Shown here: positions 57,178 through 64,000 of the stretch, in pieces
Layout: each line of letters opens with the position of its first letter
Numbering within the stretch: position 1 is the stretch's first letter
NCBI RefSeq assembly: GCF_001458595.1
Contig: NZ_LN890326.1
Location: 148,753-212,752 of the forward strand
Reading direction: 5' to 3'
Origin: Clostridium neonatale
GTDB lineage: Bacteria > Bacillota > Clostridia > Clostridiales > Clostridiaceae
Length of the DNA: 64,000 nt
Translations under genes and position numbers: made by a program
Notes under the pieces: generated by a model
Databases searched by the model: none
Told to the model about the DNA's origin: nothing
The model's input: only the letters and a program-made list of their open reading frames with translations

Positions 57178-58317
57178 ATGTTAATAAAAAATTGTAAAAT
57201 AATTAAACTAGACCATATCGAATTAGGATCTGTTCTTATTGAAGATGGAAAGATACAAGAATTAAATCCCGCAAATTATGAATGCAATGAAGTTATTGAT
57301 GCAAATGGCTTATTTTTGTCACCAGGCTTTATAGATATACATATTCATGGTGCTGGAGGCTATGATACAATGGACGGAACTGTTGATGCCATTGATTCTA
57401 TATCAAAAACAATAGTCAAGCACGGAACAACTTCTTTCCTTCCAACAACAATGACAGTTTCTGTTGAACAAATAAATAAATCAATGCATGCAATAAAGGA
57501 ATTGAAAGAAAAAGGCACTTCTGGTGCTCAGGTGCTGGGAGCTCATCTCGAGGGGCCATTTGTAAGTCCTTCTGCAATAGGTGCTCAAAATCCTAAATAT
57601 CTTCTAGCTCCTTCTATAGAGACCTTTAATGAAATGACTGCCGAATGTGAAGATGTTGTTGTATCAATAACATTAGCACCAGAATTAAATGGAAGTTTAA
57701 ATCTTATAAAGCATTTATCTAAAAAAAATATTAATTGCTCATTAGGACATACAAGAGCTACATACGAAGAAACAATGAAAGCTATAGATGCTGGTGCTAA
57801 TCATTCTACTCATCTTTATAATGCAATGCCACCATTTAATCATAGATCACCTGGCATTATAGGTGCATTATTTGATAGTTCTAAAATAACCATAGAAACA
57901 ATATCAGATGGAATCCATATTTCTTACCCAGCATTAAGAATAGCTTATAAACAAAAAAGCTCTGATAAATCTATTTTGGTAACAGATGCTATGATGGCCT
58001 GTTGTATGCCTGATGGTAATTACACACTTGGAGGTCAAGATGTTATAGTTAAAGATAATGCAGCAAGAATTAAAACAGGATCATTAGCTGGATCAGTTCT
58101 AACATTAGATGCTGCTATAAGAAATGTTTATAATAATTGTAATATGCCTTTATATGAAGTTGTTAAAATGGCTACTTATAATCCCGCAAAATATTGTAAT
58201 GTATCAGATCATAAAGGACTAATAAAAAAAGGCTATGACGCAGACTTAGTATTATTTGATGAAAATATAAATGTTAAGCAAGTATTTATTGACGGAAAAT
58301 CCATTTTTAATGCATAA
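57178..58317 (+). CDS. nagA: N-acetylhexosamine-6-phosphate deacetylase
   Basis: The 379-residue amidohydrolase has metal and catalytic motifs: LSPGFIDIHIHGAGGYDTMD, the metal-binding Glu in LGAHLEGPFVSPSAIGAQNP, CSLGHTRATYEE, HLYNAMPPFNHRSPGIIG, ISDGIHI, catalytic Asp in LVTDAM, and LAGSVLTLDAAIRN. NagA and AgaA are near-identical in motif, so the substrate may be GlcNAc-6-phosphate, GalNAc-6-phosphate or both. In this locus, GalNAc-6-phosphate to galactosamine-6-phosphate is the expected step before AgaS. It is divergent from the PTS operon and shares its operator type. Confidence 0.94.
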   Translation: MLIKNCKIIKLDHIELGSVLIEDGKIQELNPANYECNEVIDANGLFLSPGFIDIHIHGAGGYDTMDGTVDAIDSISKTIVKHGTTSFLPTTMTVSVEQINKSMHAIKELKEKGTSGAQVLGAHLEGPFVSPSAIGAQNPKYLLAPSIETFNEMTAECEDVVVSITLAPELNGSLNLIKHLSKKNINCSLGHTRATYEETMKAIDAGANHSTHLYNAMPPFNHRSPGIIGALFDSSKITIETISDGIHISYPALRIAYKQKSSDKSILVTDAMMACCMPDGNYTLGGQDVIVKDNAARIKTGSLAGSVLTLDAAIRNVYNNCNMPLYEVVKMATYNPAKYCNVSDHKGLIKKGYDADLVLFDENINVKQVFIDGKSIFNA

Positions 58318-58318
58318 T

Positions 58319-58359
58319 AAAATAGAGATATGCAGATTATTTCTGCATATCTCTATTTT
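58319..58359. terminator. Bidirectional terminator between nagA and the kinase gene
   Basis: Eighteen-bp perfect arms (58319-58336 and 58342-58359; core AGAGATATGCAGA/TCTGCATATCTCT) have T-rich ends in both directions. The stop codon of the kinase gene lies inside the right arm. Confidence 0.9.
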
Positions 58360-59309
58360 ATTAATTCTATATAATTATCTGGTAATTCATTATCTGATAG
58401 TAAATAAGCTAACAATGCAGCTCCATGCCATGGTTTAAGTTTAGGCTCTATTAATATACATTCTATTTTGTCGTTTTTTAACATTTCCTTTAAAGGATTT
58501 AATATAAATTCTCCAGCTTTAAATACTCCACCACTATATGAAACTAAAAATCCATTTTCTAGATTCAATTCATTTTTCAATACTTTTATATGAAAAAATA
58601 ATTCTTTAGCTGCCTCTTTAAATATATTTCTACAAGTCTCACATCCAGCTGATGCCGCTAAATAAGCTATTTCGGAAAATTTAGCAATATCTGTTCTAGA
58701 AAATTTTAATCTATTAAATGCTATGTCAACAATTTCAAAATAATCTTTTATATTATATTCTTTTTCTAATGTATCAACTAGAACAGTCTTTTCATTTCTG
58801 CCATCTTTCTGTTTTGTATATTCATTCAATATCTTTAATCCAATCCAGTATGCACTTGCATCATCACCAATGCCAGGTCCCCATCCTCCACATCTAGCTT
58901 CATTTCCTTTTTTATTTCTTCCATACGCTATACTTCCTGTTCCAGCAACAATGTTTATACCTTCTTTACATCCGGTTCCAGCTGCCCATCCAACAACAGA
59001 ATCATTTCCAATAACGTAATTAATACCATCAAAAACCTTCTTAACCGAATATTTTATATCTTCAATATCGCTTTTACTTTCTCCATATCCAGGTATACCT
59101 AAAAATGCATATTCAATTTCATTCTTATTTATACATCCCTTCTCACAAATTAACTCCAAATTTTCATTTAAAACTTCAATTAATTTTTCTTTTCCAATTT
59201 GATGAATATGGGTTGTACCACTTTCTACATCACATATAACTCGTAGTTCTTGATTTATTAATAAATACTTAGTCTTAGTTCCACCACCATCAACTCCTAA
59301 AAAGTACAT
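58353..59309 (-). CDS. BadF/BcrA-type N-acetylhexosamine kinase
   Basis: The 318-residue ASKHA-fold protein is of the BadF/BadG/BcrA/BcrD (NAGK-like) family. Phosphate-1 motif is MYFLGVDGGGTKTKYLLI, followed by NYVIGNDSVVGWAAGTGCKE, NIVAGTGSIAYGRNKKGNEA, GGWGPGIGDDASAYWIGLKI and the adenosine motif VSYSGGVFKAG. This family includes GlcNAc and glucosamine kinases. In this locus it probably phosphorylates the free GalNAc or GlcNAc released inside the cell by the GH112 phosphorylase, so that NagA can act. Phosphorylation at O6 rather than O1 is inferred from the neighbouring nagA and from the family. Confidence 0.85.
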   Translation of the reverse strand: MYFLGVDGGGTKTKYLLINQELRVICDVESGTTHIHQIGKEKLIEVLNENLELICEKGCINKNEIEYAFLGIPGYGESKSDIEDIKYSVKKVFDGINYVIGNDSVVGWAAGTGCKEGINIVAGTGSIAYGRNKKGNEARCGGWGPGIGDDASAYWIGLKILNEYTKQKDGRNEKTVLVDTLEKEYNIKDYFEIVDIAFNRLKFSRTDIAKFSEIAYLAASAGCETCRNIFKEAAKELFFHIKVLKNELNLENGFLVSYSGGVFKAGEFILNPLKEMLKNDKIECILIEPKLKPWHGAALLAYLLSDNELPDNYIELIK

Positions 59310-59328
59310 AATCTCTCCTTTATTACTT

Positions 59329-59356
59329 AAAAAGGGAATATAAATATTCCCTTTTT
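59329..59356 (-). terminator. Hairpin between sugar-binding protein and kinase genes
   Basis: Perfect 12-bp arms AAAAAGGGAATA (59329-59340) and TATTCCCTTTTT (59345-59356) have a 4-nt loop. The short T-run suggests partial termination after the binding-protein gene. Confidence 0.7.
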
Positions 59357-59366
59357 ATTAATAGAT

Positions 59367-60713
59367 TTATTTGATTATTGCTTCTCTTAATTTAGCACTT
59401 GTTTCTTCAAGTGATTTTTCCCAATCTTCTACTGTTTTATTTCCAGACATGATTGAATCTATAGTTCCAAGATAAATATCTGTCCAGCTTACGCCTTCAA
59501 CAGCATTAGTAGCTACAAATCCACCCATTATAGGTAATGCACCATTGTCATATATTTTAAATAACTCTACTTGTAATGGATCTAAATAATCATTAGCAAT
59601 TTCAATGGCACCTTTAACTGGTACAACTGCTTTTGCATTTTCAGCTATAATTTTAACTGCTTCATCACTATACATATAAGCCATAAATTCTTCTGCTAGT
59701 TCTTTATTAGCAGCATCTTTAGGAATATACATTTGTTCAAGGAAACTTACAGAATATTGTTCTTTTCCATTTTCAAATGCTGGATATGGCATGAATCCCC
59801 ATTCAAAACCTTTACTTCTTGGTGCATCCTTCATTTCATCTGGAAGCCAAGTTCCATTTGGTATAAATAAAGCTTTATTATCTAAAATTAATTGTTGATT
59901 CTTTGTGAATCCTTGATTGTTTGCATTTGCAACAACTGATGGTTCTAAGTAATCCTTAAGTTTTCCAACTACACCTAAAGCTTGCTTAGCTTCTTTTGAT
60001 GTCCACGTACCTTCTTCATAATTATAAGCCTTATTAACTAAATCTAAACCACCAGCACCAGCGAGTAACGCAGGGACTGCACAATCAAAATATCCACTTG
60101 TTGAGTAAGTAAATAATGATATTCCATCATTTTTAGCTTTATCTCCAAGAGCAAACATTTCATCCCAAGTTTTAGGAACTTCATATCCCTTTTCTTCAAA
60201 TAAATGCTTGTCATAAAACAATCCTGTTGGACTATAAAATAAAGGTGCTAAATATGTCTTTCCATCTCCGTATGGATTAGTAGCTGATGTATCTAAAAAT
60301 CCTGGTAAAATTTTTTCTCTTACAGTAACGTTTTCACCTGGTACTTTCTTATCAAGTACTCCTGTTAAATCACTTAAAGCTTGGTCTTTTATAAATGTCT
60401 CTGTTAATGCGTCAGGTCTTCCAGTTGCTAAATAAACTAAATCTGGTATATTTCCTGATTGTATTTGTGGACGAATTACCTCTTCTAAATTTGAAGCTAC
60501 TGTAAGTTCAACTGTAACTCCTTCATGGCTTTTTTCGAAATTTTCTTTTAATTTGTCCCAATAAACTTTTCCATATCCACCTTCAAAGGCAGCTATTTTT
60601 AATACTTTTCCTTCTGCTGTATCTTTTGATGCCTCACTATTACTTCCGCACCCAATTAACCCTGAAACCATCATTAGTGATGCAAGCATTGTTGCTATAA
60701 TTCTCTTTTTCAT
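59367..60713 (-). CDS. ABC importer substrate-binding lipoprotein, probably for galacto-N-biose
   Basis: The 448-residue protein starts MKKRIIATMLASLMMVSGL with lipobox LIGCGS, then a family 1 solute-binding domain (PDLVYLATGRPDALTETFIK; DGKTYLAPLFYSPTGLFYDK; EEFMAYMYSDEAVKII). Its size and the VAxGRPDALTET segment resemble the NgcE-like binding proteins for N-acetylglucosamine-containing sugars. Genes for a GH112 phosphorylase and an ABC permease lie upstream, so galacto-N-biose or lacto-N-biose is the likely ligand. The start is preceded by AGGAGGGA. Confidence 0.9.
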   Translation of the reverse strand: MKKRIIATMLASLMMVSGLIGCGSNSEASKDTAEGKVLKIAAFEGGYGKVYWDKLKENFEKSHEGVTVELTVASNLEEVIRPQIQSGNIPDLVYLATGRPDALTETFIKDQALSDLTGVLDKKVPGENVTVREKILPGFLDTSATNPYGDGKTYLAPLFYSPTGLFYDKHLFEEKGYEVPKTWDEMFALGDKAKNDGISLFTYSTSGYFDCAVPALLAGAGGLDLVNKAYNYEEGTWTSKEAKQALGVVGKLKDYLEPSVVANANNQGFTKNQQLILDNKALFIPNGTWLPDEMKDAPRSKGFEWGFMPYPAFENGKEQYSVSFLEQMYIPKDAANKELAEEFMAYMYSDEAVKIIAENAKAVVPVKGAIEIANDYLDPLQVELFKIYDNGALPIMGGFVATNAVEGVSWTDIYLGTIDSIMSGNKTVEDWEKSLEETSAKLREAIIK

Positions 60714-60799
60714 TCTAAATCCCTCCTAATTTTTTATTTATATTTATTTTTTATAGTTCACATTGTCTATTAAATATTAAAATATTATTTAATTCATTG

Positions 60800-60955
60800 T
60801 TATTGGTACTGTTTGTTATACAAATAAATTTCTGACAATATTCCTATTAGCCCAACAAACATCATTGCAAGTCCAAAATAGTTTGTTATGGTTCTACCTT
60901 TAATGACTAGAAATAAGCTTATAATAAAAGTTATTAAGTATATTATCTTTTTCAT
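60800..60955 (-). CDS. Small membrane protein of 51 residues
   Basis: A short frame from ATG 60955 (with AGGAGATGATT upstream) to TAA 60800 encodes MKKIIYLITFIISLFLVIKG, then RTITNYFGLAMMFVGLIG and a short polar tail ending YNKQYQ. Two hydrophobic helices are separated by a basic KGRTITNY turn. It sits between the GH112 gene (stop 25 bp upstream) and the binding-protein gene, in the same direction. It resembles small uncharacterised proteins (I recall DUF6903-type) near sugar ABC genes in Firmicutes, but I cannot confirm that. A role as a small transporter subunit is only a guess. Confidence 0.75.
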   Translation of the reverse strand: MKKIIYLITFIISLFLVIKGRTITNYFGLAMMFVGLIGILSEIYLYNKQYQ

Positions 60956-60980
60956 ATAATCATCTCCTATAAACGAAAGA

Positions 60981-63140
60981 TTATTTTATTTTGAACCATC
61001 TTATAGCTGCTGGTTCTAATTCTATTTCAAATGCATTTTTAGAACCCTCATATACTTTTGTTTTTTGTTTCTCATTAGAGTTATTAATAACAGCATATTT
61101 GTTAGATTCTATGTATGCCGATACTTCACAATAAATATTGTCACAATACCATTCCTTTAAATGTTCTTCTTTGTTTGCAGCATAATAACATGATCTCATT
61201 AATATTCTAGCATTCTGTGATGAATACGGAAGCCCTGCAATGTATACTGCTCTACCTTTTCCATATACATTAGCGGCCATCATTACATCATCATTTTCTA
61301 TTTCTATTATTTCTGTACTGTCAGAATTAGCATATATATTCTTAACACTTTCTCCAAAATCAAGTTCAGAATTTATATCTTCAGTTATAAAATGCTTTTC
61401 AATCTTTGTCTTAAAATATTTATCTGTACTTAATGAAAATCCAAGTTCTTTATCTACACCAAGCGCATCTGCCATTTGAAAGAATCTTCCTCCATTTAAC
61501 ATTGCTGATGGTTCACCAATTCCTACAAATCCTCCACCATTAAAGATCCATTCTCTTAAAGTAACACTTATTTTTTCATCAATCCATTTTTCTCCACCAC
61601 TAAATGCAGTTCCTGAATCTCCAGCATTTATTATTACATCAACATCGCTAGATATTCCATTTTCTTTTATATCATCAAAGCTTATAAACTCTACATCGAA
61701 GCTCATTCCGCTTAATGCTTCTATAACTCCAAGATAAGTATATATTTGTTTATACCAAAGTGAATGTGCCACCATATGTGTTTGCCAAGTGCGAAGTTTC
61801 CCCCAGCAATTTAATATTGCTACTTTCAGCCCACAATATGGTTTAACGTTATTTATATTGTCATATATTTCTCTAAATTCATCACAAACTTTTCCAACAT
61901 ATTCAACAAAATCAGGAAATTTATATGCAAGTGATAAATATCCACCGTATCCTATTCTATCTACAGGTTTTCTCATTATCGCTCTTCTTGCTGTTAACCA
62001 GTTTTCTCTAGCTTCTATAATAGGATCATTACCTTCAAAAAATGTATCTGGAAAGAAGTATGGCAAAAAACGTCCTTCTGTATATTTAATCCCTGATATA
62101 TCAGATATCATTCTAAGAGTTGCACCATTCCCAACAGATCCTACTACTGCATCCAATCCTATATTTTCAAAATATTTTCCGTAAGGTTCAGTTCCAATCC
62201 ACGTGTCTCCTAAAAACATCATTGCTTCTCTACCATGCTCATGAACTACATCAACTAATTTCTTTACATTATCTGCAACAAACTTTTGTTGAAAATCCAT
62301 ATAATCTAAGTATGCTTTCTTAGGTACTCTAAATGGCGAATTATAATATCCTTCATCTATAATGTCTTCCGCCCTTAATTTGTAACCCTTTTCTTTTTCA
62401 AATTCTCTTAAAGCCTTTGCACTTACACTTGAAGAATATCCAAACCAATCAACATATTTCTCTTTTTTTAAATTATTAAATACTAAAGCAAAGTGATAAA
62501 AGAAAGTGGTAAATCTAACCACGCTAGTTCCTGGATGTTCATCTAACCAATTATGCATAGCTTCAACTATATGCTTGTTAGTATTTTCATTTCTAACATC
62601 AAAAGGAATATCATGTGGTTTGTCATTCCAATCATTAGTTATATGATTATACATCTGAGTTGGATCCCATATACAATAAGCTAAAAATGAAACTGTATAC
62701 TCGTGCCATTCTTTAGTACCATGTACTATAACTTTTTGTCCTTCTTCCTTATAATCCCAGTTATTTGTATCAACGACTTCATTTGTTGTTCTATCTATAA
62801 CTTCCCAGAATTCTTTGATGTCATTTTTTATATCTGGCTGAACTTGTTCCTCAAAATACCCGTCCATAATAGATATTTCTAATACATCACTAGTTGCTAG
62901 GTTATGTCTGCTCATTAAATATGTCTGCTGAAGTTCATCCATATGTTCTTCTGCCCAGTTATTGTCTCCACGACTTACAAAATATGTCGAATATATCTTT
63001 TCTGCTAAACCTTCAATTTCAGGTGTTAGCTTAAATCCATCACAGTCTCTAATTGCATCCGCTCCCCATTTTTCTAATATTTCACATGTTTCTTTTATAA
63101 AATTATCATCTGTTGGAATAGTTATTCTTCCTTTACTCAT
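60981..63140 (-). CDS. Galacto-N-biose/lacto-N-biose phosphorylase (GH112)
   Basis: The 719-residue protein matches GH112 in full length. It has the catalytic barrel with VVRFTTFFYHFALVFNNLKK, the general acid Asp312 in AMMFLGDTWIGTEPYGKYF (equivalent to Asp313 of the B. longum enzyme by my alignment), FLPYFFPDTFFEGNDPI, a trimerisation-like domain (VAILNCWGKLRTWQTHMVAH) and a C-terminal beta domain. It splits Gal-beta-1,3-GalNAc or -GlcNAc with phosphate into galactose-1-phosphate and the free N-acetylhexosamine. There is no signal peptide, so the disaccharide must be imported. GH112 also contains galactosyl-rhamnose phosphorylases; the GalNAc genes nearby favour galacto-N-biose. AGGAGG precedes ATG 63140. 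Confidence 0.95.
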   Translation of the reverse strand: MSKGRITIPTDDNFIKETCEILEKWGADAIRDCDGFKLTPEIEGLAEKIYSTYFVSRGDNNWAEEHMDELQQTYLMSRHNLATSDVLEISIMDGYFEEQVQPDIKNDIKEFWEVIDRTTNEVVDTNNWDYKEEGQKVIVHGTKEWHEYTVSFLAYCIWDPTQMYNHITNDWNDKPHDIPFDVRNENTNKHIVEAMHNWLDEHPGTSVVRFTTFFYHFALVFNNLKKEKYVDWFGYSSSVSAKALREFEKEKGYKLRAEDIIDEGYYNSPFRVPKKAYLDYMDFQQKFVADNVKKLVDVVHEHGREAMMFLGDTWIGTEPYGKYFENIGLDAVVGSVGNGATLRMISDISGIKYTEGRFLPYFFPDTFFEGNDPIIEARENWLTARRAIMRKPVDRIGYGGYLSLAYKFPDFVEYVGKVCDEFREIYDNINNVKPYCGLKVAILNCWGKLRTWQTHMVAHSLWYKQIYTYLGVIEALSGMSFDVEFISFDDIKENGISSDVDVIINAGDSGTAFSGGEKWIDEKISVTLREWIFNGGGFVGIGEPSAMLNGGRFFQMADALGVDKELGFSLSTDKYFKTKIEKHFITEDINSELDFGESVKNIYANSDSTEIIEIENDDVMMAANVYGKGRAVYIAGLPYSSQNARILMRSCYYAANKEEHLKEWYCDNIYCEVSAYIESNKYAVINNSNEKQKTKVYEGSKNAFEIELEPAAIRWFKIK

Positions 63141-63151
63141 TTTTTTCCTCC

Positions 63152-64000
63152 TTATTCTTTGACCCCGCCAACTGTCATTCCTTCTGTTAATTTCTTTTGA
63201 ACTAAAATATATAAAATTATTGTTGGAATCATAACTATAACAAGTCCAGCATACATAGCACCATAATCAGTTGCTGTTTTTTGTACTTGCATTAAGTTTA
63301 TGAGTCCTAATGGCAACGTTTTTGATTTATTTGGTAAAAGTGTTAATGCTATTATATATTCATTCCAAAAGGCTAAGAAATTAAATAATATAACTGTAAT
63401 TATGCTTGGTTTAGCCATTGGTATGATTACATGAATTAATGTTTTTAACTTACTACATCCATCAATATAAGCAGCTTCTTCATATGATTTAGATAATGTT
63501 CTAAAATAATTTATCAATAGATATACAGTAAATGGTATTGCTGTTGCTGCATAAACTATACTTACTACTATTCTGCTATCCAAAAACACTGTCATACTCG
63601 ACGGTAATGCAAAAATATTTTTGATAAACTTTTCACCATCAAGTATTAATAAAAATATTGGGACTACTATATAATTTACATTTACAAATAATCCTGCTGT
63701 AAATAAAGCACTTATTATTTTCTTACTTTTAAATTCAAATCTAGCTAACACATAAGCTGCTGGTATAGAGACTAAAAGTAATATAATTAAAGCTAAAGCT
63801 GTTATAAATACAGAATTCAAAAAGTACTCTCCCATGTTTGCTTCTACAAATGCCCTTCTAAAATTTTCCAAATAAATCCCTTTTGGTAATGACCATGGGC
63901 TTCCATAAAATTCTGTTTTATGCTTTAATGATGCCAAAAACGCCCATCCAAGTGGAATTATTATGCTTAATGCAAAAGCCCATAAACAAAAATACATAAA
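63152..64000 (-). CDS. Sugar ABC importer permease, MalG-like, cut by window end
   Basis: At least 282 residues of a MalG-type permease, with six membrane segments, the EAA loop YEEAAYIDGCSKLKTLIHVI and C-terminal LVQKKLTEGMTVGGVKE. An ATG occurs at 63997, but the frame stays open to the window edge and the protein at that point is already inside the first membrane helix (LWAFALSIIIPLGWAFLASL). The true start is therefore probably outside. It is followed after 11 bp by the GH112 gene. With a MalF-like partner beyond the edge it should import the disaccharide captured by the binding protein at 59367-60713. Confidence 0.93.
   Translation of the reverse strand, partial: FMYFCLWAFALSIIIPLGWAFLASLKHKTEFYGSPWSLPKGIYLENFRRAFVEANMGEYFLNSVFITALALIILLLVSIPAAYVLARFEFKSKKIISALFTAGLFVNVNYIVVPIFLLILDGEKFIKNIFALPSSMTVFLDSRIVVSIVYAATAIPFTVYLLINYFRTLSKSYEEAAYIDGCSKLKTLIHVIIPMAKPSIITVILFNFLAFWNEYIIALTLLPNKSKTLPLGLINLMQVQKTATDYGAMYAGLVIVMIPTIILYILVQKKLTEGMTVGGVKE

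Overview
The window comes from a low-GC, spore-former-type Firmicute, most likely a saccharolytic butyrate-producing Clostridium sensu stricto. Evidence: AT-rich sequence with strong AGGAGG-type ribosome binding sites, a ptb-buk pair, YesMN-type two-component control, lipoprotein substrate-binding proteins and clostridial SAM-I and T-box-type leaders. I see no rRNA, tRNA, CRISPR array, insertion sequence or phage gene. Nearly all genes are on the minus strand.

Layout. 1-12.2 kb: two tripartite export systems, an RND pump with adaptor and TolC-like protein under a divergent marR, then a MacAB-like ABC exporter with its own adaptor and TolC-like protein. The marR gene and its promoter are duplicated; the left copy is a pseudogene with a frameshift and a nonsense codon. 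12.3-18.6 kb: LacI-type regulator, 4-alpha-glucanotransferase and a maltose/maltodextrin-type ABC importer, with three matching LacI-type operator candidates. 18.9-28.4 kb: a GIY-YIG protein, then a branched-chain amino acid operon (ilvN-cimA-leuC-leuD-leuB-ilvD-ilvB) behind a T-box-like attenuator leader. ilvC sits apart at 45 kb. 28.6-38.3 kb: an unknown acidic protein, an 11-copy 8-bp tandem repeat, a YicI-type alpha-xylosidase with an ABC importer, and a divergent YesM/YesN pair. A complete SAM-I riboswitch with its own promoter and terminator faces the 3' end of yesN and has no sense-strand gene after it.

38.3-49.6 kb: housekeeping and surface genes: CNNM/CorC-type transporter, a candidate small RNA, glmM, yerC, an MBOAT acyltransferase with an SGNH-like partner, ilvC, an AIM24 protein, and buk/ptb for butyrate formation.

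49.6-64 kb: a galacto-N-biose / N-acetylgalactosamine locus. A mannose-family PTS, GntR regulator, AgaS, EIIA and the two tagatose-bisphosphate aldolase subunits run leftward; nagA is divergent. Beyond it lie a BadF-type sugar kinase, an ABC sugar-binding protein, a 51-residue membrane protein, a GH112 galacto-N-biose/lacto-N-biose phosphorylase and an ABC permease cut by the window end. Together they suggest two entry routes for GalNAc, by PTS as the 6-phosphate, and by ABC import plus intracellular phosphorolysis of the disaccharide followed by the kinase. These would converge on NagA, AgaS and tagatose-bisphosphate aldolase. Matching TTGG-N6-CCAA operators lie just after both divergent start sites.
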